A stretch of DNA of 56,711 nt. It comes from Actinomyces oris (GTDB lineage: Bacteria > Actinomycetota > Actinomycetes > Actinomycetales > Actinomycetaceae). Below the pieces are notes generated by a model. The model saw only the letters and a list, made by a program, of their open reading frames with translations, had not been told where the DNA came from and did not search any database. Position numbers and translations under genes: made by a program. How positions within the stretch are numbered: the first letter of the stretch is position 1; the number at the start of each line of letters is the position of its first letter. Location: NCBI RefSeq assembly GCF_006546825.1, contig NZ_VICC01000009.1:1-56711 (forward strand), written 5' to 3'. This document shows positions 43,485-53,118 of the stretch, piece after piece.

Positions 43485-44660
43485 TTATGAACGAGGAGGC
43501 ACGAGCTGATACATCCACCCGTAGGGATCCTCGGCGCGGCCGGTCTGAATGGCGGTGAGCCGGTCGTGAATCTGCCGGGTGACCTCACTGCCCTCGATGC
43601 GGGCGTCGAAGCCCTCGCCCTTGAGATGCCCCAGGGGCACGACGACGGCGGCGGTTCCACAGGCGAAGACCTCACTGACCCGACCCGACTCGATGTCTGC
43701 GAGCAGTCCCTGAAGGCTGATGGTCTCCTCCACGACATTCCGCCCGGAGTCGCGCAGTAGGCGGATGATGGCGCTGCGGGTGCAGCCCTCGAGGATCGTC
43801 CCGGTCAGGCGCGGTGTGCGCACGGTCCCATCGGCGTCGACGACCATGAGGTTCATGCCGCCGAGCTCCTCGATGTTCTTCTGCGAGACGTCGTCGAGGA
43901 AGCAGACCTGGTCGCAGCCCTGCGCGTAGGCCTCCTGCTGGGGAAGCAGGGAGGAGGCGTAGTTGCCTCCGGTCTTGGCCGCCCCGGTCCCTCCGCGTCC
44001 GGCGCGGTGGTACTCGGTGGTCACCCAGATGGAGACGGGCTCCAAGCCGTGAGGGAAGTAGGAGCCGGCGGGAGAGGCGATGACGTAGTAGTCCACCACA
44101 GCGGCGGGGCGCACGCCCAGGAAGGCCTCGGAGGCGAAGGCGAAGGGGCGCAGGTAGAGGGACTCGCCCTCACCTGAGGGCACCCAGGCGGCGTCGGCGC
44201 GCACCAAATCCACCAGGGAGGCCACGAAGTCCTCCTCCGCCAGCTCGGGCAGAGCCATGCGCCGGGCGGAGGCGTTGAGGCGCGCTGCGTTGTAGCGGGG
44301 GCGGAAGGTCCACACCGATCCGTCCTCGTGCCGGTAGGCCTTGATGCCCTCGAAGACCTCCTGGCCGTAGTGGAGCACAGCGGCGGCCGGGGACAGGCTG
44401 AGGCTGCCGTAGGGAATGACGCCGTAGTCGCCCCATCCCTCGCCCTGCCTCCAGCGGGCGTGAGCCATGTGGTCGGTGAAGGCGTTACCGAAGTGGAGAC
44501 TCCTCAGGACCGCTGCCCGTTCGTCCTCGGCGAGGGGTGAGGGGTTGGCGGTCAGGGGGAATCGACCGGCGAGCGCATCGGCCTGCGGGACGGGGACCTC
44601 GGCGGCGCGGGCCAAGGAGGTGGATGCGAAGTCGGTTGAGGTGGCGTCTGTCTCGGGCAT
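43485..44660 (-). CDS. ilvE: Branched-chain amino acid aminotransferase
   Basis: 391 residues, fold-type IV PLP enzyme that performs the last step of valine, isoleucine and leucine synthesis with glutamate as amino donor. The PLP lysine is in GAAKTGGNYASSLLPQ. Other signatures are SLSPAAAVLHYGQEVFEGIKAYR, LYLRPFAFASEAFLGVRPA, CDQVCFLDDV and EVFACGTAAVVVPLG. The length equals actinobacterial IlvE (about 365-390). It is separated from the ilvBNC operon by other genes. The divergent lipoprotein gene starts 86 bp away. Confidence 0.95.
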   Translation of the reverse strand: MPETDATSTDFASTSLARAAEVPVPQADALAGRFPLTANPSPLAEDERAAVLRSLHFGNAFTDHMAHARWRQGEGWGDYGVIPYGSLSLSPAAAVLHYGQEVFEGIKAYRHEDGSVWTFRPRYNAARLNASARRMALPELAEEDFVASLVDLVRADAAWVPSGEGESLYLRPFAFASEAFLGVRPAAVVDYYVIASPAGSYFPHGLEPVSIWVTTEYHRAGRGGTGAAKTGGNYASSLLPQQEAYAQGCDQVCFLDDVSQKNIEELGGMNLMVVDADGTVRTPRLTGTILEGCTRSAIIRLLRDSGRNVVEETISLQGLLADIESGRVSEVFACGTAAVVVPLGHLKGEGFDARIEGSEVTRQIHDRLTAIQTGRAEDPYGWMYQLVPPRS

Positions 44661-44734
44661 AGGTCCACCCTACCGCCGAGGCCACAACTCGGACACGACC
44701 TTCCCATATGCTGGCAGGCGGGCGGGCTCAGAGC

Positions 44735-44740
44735 TAGGTT
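44735..44740 (+). promoter_or_regulatory. Candidate -10 box (TAGGTT) of a leaderless lipoprotein gene
   Basis: TAGGTT lies 6 bases before the ATG at 44747. No Shine-Dalgarno is present. Confidence 0.3.
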
Positions 44741-44746
44741 CCGGCC

Positions 44747-45574
44747 ATGACTTCTGTTCGTCGTCCCTCGGTCAGTACTCGCCGAATGGGTGCACGAGCC
44801 CGGTTCGCCCGGGCGGCGGTGGCCGGCACAGTCCTCCTGACCGGGGTGAGCGGATGCGCACAGGTGGACCTGGATCAGCTCGCCGGGTCGGTGTCGGGGC
44901 CCACCTCCCCTTCTACGGCTTCGCAGTCCTCGACGGCTCCGTCCCGGATGGTGATGCCCACCGCGCTGCCGACCGCCCAGGCCACGGCGGCAGCCGCGCT
45001 CACGGTCAGCTTCCCGGACCTTCCCGGCTACACCGCCTCCACCGCGTCCCCGACCGCCACGAGCGCCCTGCACGGGAGCACCACCCCTACCGGGCCCGCG
45101 ACGGCGTCAACCCCGGAGGCATCCTGGTCGCGCTCCTACGCCTCGACCTCCTCCGGATGCCAGGTGAGCGCCGAGGTGACCAGCGCAGCGGCGCTGCTCG
45201 TCTCCGGCGGCGATGACCGCGCCCTGTCCGAGCACTGGTCCGCCTCCTTGGCGGGGACCTACCCGGACTACCGGCAAACCGGTCGAGAGGAGCTCACGGC
45301 GACGAACCGCTCCGCACCCTATGCCGGTATCGCCACCGCCTTCAGCGCCAGCCTCCGTGGTTCCCGGGTCGCGGGGAGGGCCTTCGTGCGGGTGTGGTCG
45401 GCCGACGGCGCAGCCGTGTCGGTGACCCAGGTCTGTCAGCAGGGGGTCTTCGACGAGGCGGCGTGGGACGCCGTCCTTCGCGGCGTCGCCGTGGACGGCC
45501 TGTCGGGTCAGTCCCGCTGGCCCACGAAGGCGGCACCCGGGTCTGAGACGCCGGCTGCCTCCGCCACCGGATGA
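44747..45574 (+). CDS. Putative lipoprotein of unknown function
   Basis: 275 residues. A basic start and hydrophobic segment (ARAAVAGTVLLTGVSGC) end in a lipobox-like VSGC, followed by a Ser/Thr/Pro-rich spacer (about 45-130). The folded part (about 130-260) contains LPGYTA-, WSRSYASTSSGCQVSAEVTSA-like strands, FSASLRGSRVAGRAFVRVWS and two cysteines (SSGCQV, VTQVCQQ) that could pair. It resembles small actinobacterial lipoproteins of unknown role. Probably leaderless. Divergent from ilvE, convergent with the next lipoprotein. Confidence 0.75.
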   Translation: MTSVRRPSVSTRRMGARARFARAAVAGTVLLTGVSGCAQVDLDQLAGSVSGPTSPSTASQSSTAPSRMVMPTALPTAQATAAAALTVSFPDLPGYTASTASPTATSALHGSTTPTGPATASTPEASWSRSYASTSSGCQVSAEVTSAAALLVSGGDDRALSEHWSASLAGTYPDYRQTGREELTATNRSAPYAGIATAFSASLRGSRVAGRAFVRVWSADGAAVSVTQVCQQGVFDEAAWDAVLRGVAVDGLSGQSRWPTKAAPGSETPAASATG

Positions 45575-45608
45575 CCCCGTCTCATCACGGCCCCTGAGAC
45601 TGCTCCCC

Positions 45609-46268
45609 TCAAGAAGGCGGCCCCTGGGCCGGTTCGGCGGAGTCCTGGGGGCCCGATGGCTCGCTATCGGACGGGGCGCCGACCTGAGCGGAGGACTCGG
45701 GCTCCCCCTCCCCCGGCCGGTCCGCCCCTGCGGACTCGCCGTCCCCTCCCCTGCCAGGACCTCCTGGCGGGCTCTCCTCCCCGGGCTCAGCCACCTGGTC
45801 CTGCCCGGTTGAGGAGCGCCGGGCCGAGACCGCGGACTCGGCCGCAGCCACGGCGTGACGGAGGTTCGTGAGCGCCGTCGTGATCGCCTCGACGTCCTCG
45901 CCCCGCATTGCCTGGTCGAGCGCCGACCTCGCGACCTCAAGGTCGGTGGACTCGGCCTGACTCAGGTCGCTCGCCACAGCTCCGACCCTGGTGGCCAGCG
46001 TCGCGGCCTCCGCGGCGGCATCGCTCCGGACCCGGGAGAGCGACAGGGCCTCCGTGATGGCGGAGCGTTGATCCGCTGCCGCCACCGCGGTCGCTTGGAA
46101 GGCCCGTCCCCGCGATCGGGTGGCGTGCGAATCCGCCTCAGCCAGGAAGGCGGACATCTCGGAGTCGGTCAGTGGGGCGTCGGTCAGGACGTCGCAGCCG
46201 CACAGGCCGGTGAGGCCGGCGAGCAGGAGGCAAACGGCTGTCCGACGTCGGGGACCGAGTAGCGACAT
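45609..46268 (-). CDS. Putative lipoprotein with helical domain and acidic low-complexity tail
   Basis: 219 residues. Signal peptide AVCLLLAGLTGLCGC with lipobox LCGC (Cys25). Residues about 35-145 are Ala/Glu-rich helices (coiled-coil-like: AITEALSLSRVRSDAAAEA, LEVARSALDQAMRGEDVEAI). The last 70 residues are Gly/Pro/Glu/Ser low complexity, probably disordered and surface-exposed or wall-spanning. No family is recognised. A TACATT box 6 bases before the ATG and no Shine-Dalgarno suggest a leaderless mRNA. Confidence 0.72.
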   Translation of the reverse strand: MSLLGPRRRTAVCLLLAGLTGLCGCDVLTDAPLTDSEMSAFLAEADSHATRSRGRAFQATAVAAADQRSAITEALSLSRVRSDAAAEAATLATRVGAVASDLSQAESTDLEVARSALDQAMRGEDVEAITTALTNLRHAVAAAESAVSARRSSTGQDQVAEPGEESPPGGPGRGGDGESAGADRPGEGEPESSAQVGAPSDSEPSGPQDSAEPAQGPPS

Positions 46269-46274
46269 ACTCGG

Positions 46275-46280
46275 AATGTA
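46275..46280 (-). promoter_or_regulatory. Candidate -10 box (TACATT) of a leaderless lipoprotein gene
   Basis: On the minus strand TACATT (46280-46275) is followed by 6 bases and the ATG at 46268. Confidence 0.3.
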
Positions 46281-46335
46281 ACGGCCCGCTCGCGTACTGC
46301 GATCACGCTGCGGACACGATGAGGGCCGTGGGGTC

Positions 46336-47403
46336 TCAAAGCGATGACGTATCGGCCCCGGCCGTCACTGCCTCGGCGATGGCGTCACCGATCTGGCTGG
46401 TGGAGCGCTGGGCGCCGCCGCGCCGAGTGGCCATGTCCGCAGTGACTCCGGCCTCGACCTTCGCCGCGACCTCGGGCAGCCCGAGGTGGTCGAGCATGAG
46501 GGCCACCGCACTGATCGTGGCAGTCGGGTCCGCCTTGCCCTGACCGGCGATGTCCGGGGCCGAGCCGTGGACGGGCTCGAACATGGAGGGGAAGGCCCTC
46601 TCGGGATTGATGTTGCCCGAGGCCGACAGTCCGATGCCGCCGGTCACGGCGCCGGCCTCGTCGGTGAGGATGTCGCCGAAGAGGTTGTCGGTGACGATGA
46701 CGTCGAAGCGGCCGGGGTCGGTCACCATGTAGATGGTGGCGGCGTCCACGTGGCAGTAGTCGACGGTGACCTCGGGGTACTCGGTGCCGACGGCCTCCAC
46801 GGTGCGCCGCCACAGGTCGCCGGCGTGGACGAGCACGTTGTGCTTGTGGACGAGGGTGAGGTGCTTGGCCGCCCTGGCCTGGGCCTTGGCGAAGGCGTAG
46901 CGGACCAGGCGCTCCACCCCGTAGGCCGTGTTGACGCTGACCTCGGTGGCGATCTCGTGCGCCGTGCCCTGGCGCACGACGCCGCCGTTACCGCAGTAGA
47001 GGCCCTCGGTGCCCTCGCGCACCACGACGAAGTCGATGTCGCCGGGATCGGCCAACGGCGTCGGCACGCCCGGGTAGTACACCGAGGGACGTAGGTTGAC
47101 GTAGTGGTCCAGGGCGAAGCGCAGACGCAGGAGCAGACCGCGCTCGAGCACGCCGGAGGGGACGGAGGGATCGCCGACAGCTCCCAGCAGAATGGCGTCA
47201 TGGGTCTTGATGGCCTCGAGATCCTCGTCGGTGAGGGTCTGGCCGGTGCGGTGCCAGCGCTCGGCCCCCAGGTCGAAGGTGGTGGGACGGACCGTGACCC
47301 CGCTTCCCTCCAGCGCTCGCTCGAGGACCTTGAGCCCTTCGGGGACGACCTCCTTACCGATGCCGTCACCCGGGATTACTGCCAGCTTGATGGTCTGCGT
47401 CAT
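46336..47403 (-). CDS. leuB: 3-isopropylmalate dehydrogenase
   Basis: 355 residues. Oxidative decarboxylation of 3-isopropylmalate in leucine synthesis, NAD+-dependent. Family features: [60 protein letters not shown], the catalytic Tyr/Lys region and [34 protein letters not shown], followed by [21 protein letters not shown]. Shine-Dalgarno AAGGTGG about 4 bases before ATG. A very short open frame with two leucines (47450-47424, minus) precedes it but is not a convincing leader. Divergent from the TetR gene. Confidence 0.95.
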   Translation of the reverse strand: MTQTIKLAVIPGDGIGKEVVPEGLKVLERALEGSGVTVRPTTFDLGAERWHRTGQTLTDEDLEAIKTHDAILLGAVGDPSVPSGVLERGLLLRLRFALDHYVNLRPSVYYPGVPTPLADPGDIDFVVVREGTEGLYCGNGGVVRQGTAHEIATEVSVNTAYGVERLVRYAFAKAQARAAKHLTLVHKHNVLVHAGDLWRRTVEAVGTEYPEVTVDYCHVDAATIYMVTDPGRFDVIVTDNLFGDILTDEAGAVTGGIGLSASGNINPERAFPSMFEPVHGSAPDIAGQGKADPTATISAVALMLDHLGLPEVAAKVEAGVTADMATRRGGAQRSTSQIGDAIAEAVTAGADTSSL

Positions 47404-47473
47404 GGGGCCACCTTAGGGCAGGATCAGGATGCGAGACAAAGAGTCCGCATGACGGATGTGCGCACTCGCGTCT

Positions 47474-47486
47474 CGACCGTCGGTCG
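47474..47486. promoter_or_regulatory. Candidate TetR operator
   Basis: CGACCGTCGGTCG, arms CGACC/GGTCG around 3 bases, 34 bp before the TetR start and 71 bp from leuB. TetR proteins often autoregulate from such palindromes. Confidence 0.45.
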
Positions 47487-47519
47487 GTTAGTCTGTTTCC
47501 GACACACCAAGGAGGAGCC

Positions 47520-48140
47520 ATGCCGCGCATCCACCGCCCCGCCGCGCAACGTCGCGAGGAGATTCTCGACGCCGCCCACACCCTGTTCACCACCAAGGGC
47601 TTTCAACCCACGACCATGGAGGACATCCTGGGGATCGTGGGCATCGCCAAGGGGACGCTCTATTACCACTTCCCCAGCAAGGAGCAGATCCTCAAGGCCC
47701 TGGTCCTGCGCATCGTCCACCAGGTTGAGCAGCAGGCCCGCGAGATCACCGCCTCATCGGCCCCGGCGGCCGACAAGCTCGCAGCGATCATGAGCGCGAT
47801 GAGGCTGGTGGACACCGAGACCGAGCTCGTCGACCAGTTCCACGCGCCGGGCAACGCGGAGTTCCACCTGCTGTCCATCACGGCGATGATCGAGCACCTC
47901 ACCCCGGTCCTGGCCGAGGTCATCACCCAGGGAGTGGCCGAGGGGACCTTCACCACCGAGCGTCCCCATGACGTCATCGAGCTGCTGCTGAGCGCCTCGG
48001 GCATCCTCCTGGACCAGGACATCATGAAGCCCAGCCCTGCTGAGCTCGCCCGCCGCCAGGAGACCCTCATCTGGGCCAGTGAGACCCTCCTGGGTGCCGA
48101 GCCCGGCAGCCTCGGCTTCCTGACGAAGGCGGAGCCATGA
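47520..48140 (+). CDS. TetR-family transcriptional regulator
   Basis: 206 residues. The N-terminal helix-turn-helix (about 8-55: RREEILDAAHTLFTTKGFQPTTMEDILG, cited in part, and GIAKGTLYYHFPSKEQIL) is textbook TetR. The C-terminal ligand domain is not assignable. Ribosome site AAGGAGG right before the ATG. Overlaps the MFS gene by 4 bp (ATGA), so it probably represses its own operon through the palindrome at 47474-47486 and is released by an efflux substrate. Confidence 0.93.
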   Translation: MPRIHRPAAQRREEILDAAHTLFTTKGFQPTTMEDILGIVGIAKGTLYYHFPSKEQILKALVLRIVHQVEQQAREITASSAPAADKLAAIMSAMRLVDTETELVDQFHAPGNAEFHLLSITAMIEHLTPVLAEVITQGVAEGTFTTERPHDVIELLLSASGILLDQDIMKPSPAELARRQETLIWASETLLGAEPGSLGFLTKAEP

Positions 48141-49396
48141 AGCACGTCGGACTGCTGGTCCTGGGCTCCTTCATCAACTCGCTGGGAACGGGCCTGAGCG
48201 CCTTCGGCCTGGCCGTCGTCATGCTGCGCACCTACGGGACGGCATCCTCAGTGGCCGCCGTCCAGATGAGCGCCTTCGCCCCCATTGTTCTTCTGGCACC
48301 CCTGGCCGGAGTCCTCGCAGACCGCTACGACCGCCGCCTGATGATGATGATCGGTGACGCCGGCTCGATTCTCGGGCTGGGCGTCATCCTGACGGCCCTG
48401 TCCTCGCCCCGGCCATCCTTGGGCTGGATCTGCGCAGGAGCCGTCACCTCCTCCTGCCTGGCGGCCCTGACCGAGCCGGCGCTGCGGGCCAGCGTCACCG
48501 ACCTGGTGACCGAGGAGGACTACGTGCGCTCCTCCGGTCTGCTCCAGCTCGCCTCTGCCGCCAAGTACCTGCTGGCGCCGGCCGCCGCGGGGTTCCTCAT
48601 GCCTCTTGTCGGCCCCCAGGGTCTCGTGCTGCTGGACGCCAGCACCTGCCTGGTCACCGTGGCGTGCACCATGACAGTGCGCCAGGCTCTGGCAGCAGGT
48701 GCCTCGCAACGCGCAGCGTCCCAGCCCGGTGACGACCACGACGTCATGGCGGGCTGGAGGACCATCACCGCCTCCCCCGGCCTGCGCGTCCTCGTGGTCC
48801 TCATGACGCTGGCGACCCTCGCCATCGGAGTCATCCAGGTTCTTATCAAGCCGATTCTCCTGCCCACCGTGAGCACCGCCGAGATGGGGGTGGTCGAGAC
48901 GGTGGCCGCCACCGGCATGCTCGTGGGCGCAGCCCTGGTCACGGCCTGGAAGAGCGCCCAGCCCACGACGCTGCTTGCCGCAGGGCTGGCCGGAACCGGC
49001 GCCGCCATGGCGCTGGTCCCCCTGGGGCCGGGCGCCTGGTGGGTGGCCGCCTGCGGCTTCCTCACCTTCGCCTGCCTGCCCCTGTCCCAGGCGGGTGCGG
49101 AGGTCCTGGTGCGCACGCAGGTCGACAACACTCGGCAGGCACGCACCTGGGGCACGATCAGCCTGGTCACCCAGATGGGTTACCTGGTGGCCTACCTGTG
49201 CTCCGGAGTCCTGGTGGACCATGTGCTCCAGCCCCTGCTGGAGCCCGGACGGTCGCTGTCCACCAGTGTGGGAGCCGTCGTCGGCATCGGCCCGGGACGC
49301 GGCGCCGCCCTGCTCGTGGGCCTCATGGGCGCGGTCATGGCCCTGGTAGCCCTCACCGTTCGCCTCCAGCGACGCCGGCTCGCCTCACCCCAGTAG
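48137..49396 (+). CDS. MFS transporter, efflux type (EntS/MefA-like)
   Basis: 419 residues with about 12 membrane helices. Motif A is visible in LAGVLADRYDRRLMMM (loop 2-3). A cytoplasmic loop rich in Ser/Gln/Asp (about 195-210) divides the halves. The sequence resembles the EntS/MefA group of drug or siderophore exporters. It is co-translated with the TetR gene. The substrate is unknown. Confidence 0.88.
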   Translation: MKHVGLLVLGSFINSLGTGLSAFGLAVVMLRTYGTASSVAAVQMSAFAPIVLLAPLAGVLADRYDRRLMMMIGDAGSILGLGVILTALSSPRPSLGWICAGAVTSSCLAALTEPALRASVTDLVTEEDYVRSSGLLQLASAAKYLLAPAAAGFLMPLVGPQGLVLLDASTCLVTVACTMTVRQALAAGASQRAASQPGDDHDVMAGWRTITASPGLRVLVVLMTLATLAIGVIQVLIKPILLPTVSTAEMGVVETVAATGMLVGAALVTAWKSAQPTTLLAAGLAGTGAAMALVPLGPGAWWVAACGFLTFACLPLSQAGAEVLVRTQVDNTRQARTWGTISLVTQMGYLVAYLCSGVLVDHVLQPLLEPGRSLSTSVGAVVGIGPGRGAALLVGLMGAVMALVALTVRLQRRRLASPQ

Positions 49397-49413
49397 TGCC
49401 GTCGCACGACGTA

Positions 49414-49452
49414 GGCGGTGCCCCGATGACGTCAAGTCATCGGGGCACCGCC
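49414..49452. terminator. Bidirectional terminator between the MFS gene and ilvC
   Basis: 17-bp perfect stem (49414-49430 with 49436-49452), 5-base loop, between convergent genes. Confidence 0.8.
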
Positions 49453-49475
49453 CGTTGTCAACGGATCACAAGTCC

Positions 49476-50516
<1,041 letters not shown>

Positions 50517-51029
50517 TCACTTCTCCTTGAGTTGATCGGTGATGGATCGTGGGCCGCGCGTGATCGCCACGGCACCGGACTGGACAATCTCTTTGACACC
50601 GTACGGCTGGAGAGCCGTCAGTAGAGCCTTGACCTTGGATTCTGAGCCGATGGTCTCAATGACCACCGACGTGGGGGCGACGTCCACGACGTGGGCGCGG
50701 AACAGGTCGACGACCTGGAGCACCGCCGTGCGGTTGGCGTCATCGGCGTGCACCTTGATGAGGTAGAGCTCGCGCTCGACCGAGGTGTCGGGGTCGAGCT
50801 CGACGATCTTGAGGACGTTGACCAGCTTGTTGAGCTGCTTGGTGACCTGCTCCATGGCCAGTCCCTCGGCGTCGGCGATCACCGTGATGCGCGAGATGTC
50901 CTCGTGCTCGGTGGGCCCCACGGCCAGGGAGTGGATGTTGAAGCCCCGGCGCGTGAACAGCGCCGAGACCCGGGTCAGGACGCCGGGCTTGTTCTCCACC
51001 AGGACGGACAGCGTGTGCTTCTCGCTCAC
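50517..51029 (-). CDS. ilvN: Acetolactate synthase small (regulatory) subunit
   Basis: 170 residues from the GTG at 51029 (MSEKHTLSVLVENKPGVLTRVSALF, in part), chosen because GAGGAG lies 8 bases upstream, overlapping the ilvB stop. Another GTG at 51038 has its ribosome site too close. The N-terminal ACT domain (about 5-80, valine-binding GVLTRVSALFTRRGFNIHSL) is followed by the second regulatory domain (80-165). Mediates feedback inhibition of IlvB by valine. Standard length of about 165-175 residues. Confidence 0.95.
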   Translation of the reverse strand: MSEKHTLSVLVENKPGVLTRVSALFTRRGFNIHSLAVGPTEHEDISRITVIADAEGLAMEQVTKQLNKLVNVLKIVELDPDTSVERELYLIKVHADDANRTAVLQVVDLFRAHVVDVAPTSVVIETIGSESKVKALLTALQPYGVKEIVQSGAVAITRGPRSITDQLKEK

Positions 51030-51034
51030 GGCGC

Positions 51035-52819
51035 TCACTCCTCTTCCCACACCGGGCTCATGCCGCGGGCGTGCTGGATCTCGTCGTTGGACACCCCGGC
51101 CGCGACCATGGGCCACACCTGGGCGTCCGCGGAGACGATGAAGTCGACGACGACGGGGCGGTCGTTGATGGCATTGGCCTGGGCGATGACGTCGTCCAGG
51201 TCCTCCAGGCGCTCACACCGCAGCCCAACGGCCCCGTAGGCCTCGGCCATCTTGACGAAGTCGGGAATCCGCTTCGTTCCGGCCCCGGTATGCAGGTCGG
51301 TGTTGGAGTAGCGCTGCCCGTAGAACAGCGTCTGCCACTGCCGCACCATCCCCAGCGAGGAGTTGTTGATGATGGCGACCTTGATGGGGATGTTGTTGAG
51401 GGTGCAGGTGGCCAGCTCCTGGTTGGTCATCTGGAAGCACCCGTCCCCGTCGATGAGCCACACTGGCCGGTCGGGGCAGGCCTCCTTGGCGCCCATGGCG
51501 GCGGGCAGGCCGTAGCCCATGGTGCCGGCGCCAGCCGAGTTGAGCCAGGTGTGCGGACGGCGGAAGGTGAGGTAGTGCGCCGCCCACATCTGGTGCTGCC
51601 CCACGCCCGTGACCCAGATGGTGTCCTCGGAGGCCGCCCGGTTGAGGTGGGTGATGACCTCCTGGGGCTGGAGCAGTCCGTCGTCGGTGTCGGTCCAGCC
51701 CGTGGGGTAGGTGGCCTGGATGCGCTCGATCTCACGGCGCCACGGGGCGATATCCACCCGCCCCTCAGCGGCGACGTGGTCGCGGAACTCAGCGCTCAGC
51801 GCGGGAACGACGTCGGCCAGGTCCCCGACGATCGGGACGTCGGCGGTGCGGATCTTGGAGATCTCGGCGGGGTCGACGTCGACGTGGATCACCGAGGCCT
51901 TGGTGGCGAAGGTGTCCGGCTTGCCGGTGACCCGGTCATCGAAGCGGGCTCCCAGACAGACGACGACGTCGGCCCGCTGCAGCGCCCCGACGGCGGCCAC
52001 CGTACCGTGCATTCCGGGCATCCCCAGGTTGAGCGGGTGCTCACTGGGCATGACGTCCAGGGCGGTCAGAGTGGTGACGAAGGGCGCTCCGATGAGCTCG
52101 ATGAGCTCGGTGAGGTCCTCAGTGGGAACCTGCGCCCGGTTCAGGCCACCGCCCAGATAGAGGACGGGTCGCTCGGCAGCGGAGATCACCTCGGCGGCCT
52201 GAGCCAGGCGCCGCTGGTTGGGCTTGCCCGGCAGGCGGTAGCCGGGCAGGTCCCGGACCGGGGGCCACGCGAACTCGGTGAGCCCCTCCTGGGCATCCTT
52301 GGAGATGTCGATGAGGACCGGACCGGGGCGTCCGGTGGAGGCGATGTGGAAGGCCTCAGCCACGCACGGGACGATGTCCTCGGCCCGGGTGATGAGGAAG
52401 GAGTGCTTGACGAAGGGCATCGTGGCCCCGACGATGTCGGCCTCCTGGAAGGCGTCCGTCCCGATTCCGCGGCTTCCGACCTGCCCGGTGATGGCCAGCA
52501 TGGGAACGGAGTCCATGTGGGCGTCACCGATGGGGGTGATGAGGTTGGTGGCTCCAGGGCCGGAGGTGGCGACGCACACCCCGGGGCGACCGGTGACCAT
52601 GGCGTATCCCTCGGCGGCATGACCAGCGCCCTGCTCGTGGCGCACCAGGACGTGACGGATCGTCGTCGAGGCGAGCAGGGGGTCGTAGAAGGGCAGGATG
52701 GCGCCGCCCGGCATCCCGAAGATGTCTGTGACGCCTAGCTCCTCCAGCGCGCGCACCAGAGCCTGGGCGCCTGTCATGACCTGGTGGTCCTGACGTGCGG
52801 GAGCGTCTTCGCGTGTCAT
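51035..52819 (-). CDS. ilvB: Acetolactate synthase large (catalytic) subunit
   Basis: 594 residues. ThDP- and FAD-dependent first common enzyme of branched-chain amino acid synthesis. Glu62 in [14 protein letters not shown] activates ThDP; the ThDP-Mg motif is [29 protein letters not shown] (cited in part). Typical N-terminal [24 protein letters not shown]. Ribosome site AAGGAG 8 bases before ATG. First gene of ilvB-ilvN-ilvC, with a regulated-looking upstream region (52902-53011). Confidence 0.97.
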   Translation of the reverse strand: MTREDAPARQDHQVMTGAQALVRALEELGVTDIFGMPGGAILPFYDPLLASTTIRHVLVRHEQGAGHAAEGYAMVTGRPGVCVATSGPGATNLITPIGDAHMDSVPMLAITGQVGSRGIGTDAFQEADIVGATMPFVKHSFLITRAEDIVPCVAEAFHIASTGRPGPVLIDISKDAQEGLTEFAWPPVRDLPGYRLPGKPNQRRLAQAAEVISAAERPVLYLGGGLNRAQVPTEDLTELIELIGAPFVTTLTALDVMPSEHPLNLGMPGMHGTVAAVGALQRADVVVCLGARFDDRVTGKPDTFATKASVIHVDVDPAEISKIRTADVPIVGDLADVVPALSAEFRDHVAAEGRVDIAPWRREIERIQATYPTGWTDTDDGLLQPQEVITHLNRAASEDTIWVTGVGQHQMWAAHYLTFRRPHTWLNSAGAGTMGYGLPAAMGAKEACPDRPVWLIDGDGCFQMTNQELATCTLNNIPIKVAIINNSSLGMVRQWQTLFYGQRYSNTDLHTGAGTKRIPDFVKMAEAYGAVGLRCERLEDLDDVIAQANAINDRPVVVDFIVSADAQVWPMVAAGVSNDEIQHARGMSPVWEEE

Positions 52820-52901
52820 CGCTCGCTCTCCTTCTCCGTGCCTACTGTCCGGCGACCTGCCGGGTAATGAACGTTAGATCAGTCTCCGCACAGAGTCATA
52901 A

Positions 52902-52920
52902 TGAGACGGCGGCAATCTCA
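52902..52920. promoter_or_regulatory. 19-bp inverted-repeat element, copy B (upstream of ilvB)
   Basis: TGAGACGGCGGCAATCTCA, 83-101 bp upstream of ilvB. Differs from the element at 43399-43417 at two central positions only. It adjoins the duplicated palindromes further upstream. Confidence 0.55.
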
Positions 52921-52923
52921 CAT

Positions 52924-52939
52924 CGTGGAATCACGGACC
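52924..52939. repeat. 16-bp direct repeat with palindromic core, copy 1
   Basis: CGTGGAATCACGGACC, containing CGTG-GAAT-CACG. An identical copy lies 72 bp away at 52996-53011, in the region between ilvB and the transporter. Likely paired operators; the binding protein is unknown. Confidence 0.6.
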
Positions 52940-52995
52940 CGGTGGCATGTCGGCGACATGGAGGATCCCCACGTGCGAGGCGCGATCCGCTCCCC

Positions 52996-53011
52996 CGTGG
53001 AATCACGGACC
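52996..53011. repeat. 16-bp direct repeat with palindromic core, copy 2
   Basis: Identical to 52924-52939. Here one flanking base extends the palindrome to CCGTG-GAAT-CACGG. It lies 35 bp before the leucine-rich leader ORF and 177 bp upstream of ilvB, between the two genes. Confidence 0.6.
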
Positions 53012-53045
53012 TTGGTACGTCATCGACGCCGACGGAGATGACACA

Positions 53046-53114
53046 ATGCTGCTGTTACTCCTGACAAAACAACCGCTGCGTCACTCTCAGCAGCGATTCG
53101 GAAGGCGGAACTAG
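53046..53114 (+). CDS. Leucine-rich leader peptide candidate
   Basis: 22-codon open frame beginning MLLLLLTKQ, with five consecutive leucine codons (CTG CTG TTA CTC CTG) including the rare TTA. GGAG lies 8 bases before its ATG, and its TAG stop is 4 bases before the GTG of the AspT-like gene. A run of one amino acid in a short translated frame is the hallmark of ribosome-mediated attenuation, but no transcription terminator fits into the 4-base gap, so translational coupling is more likely. It may also be chance. Confidence 0.45.
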   Translation: MLLLLLTKQPLRHSQQRFGRRN

Positions 53115-53118
53115 CAAC

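Noticed and set aside
47424..47450. Short frame with two leucines before leuB as leader peptide
   Set aside because: Eight codons, no run of leucines, no ribosome site and no attenuator hairpin.
52820..53045. Classical Ile/Val/Leu attenuator or T-box upstream of ilvB
   Set aside because: On the minus strand no short frame rich in Ile, Val or Leu, no T-box consensus and no terminator precede ilvB.
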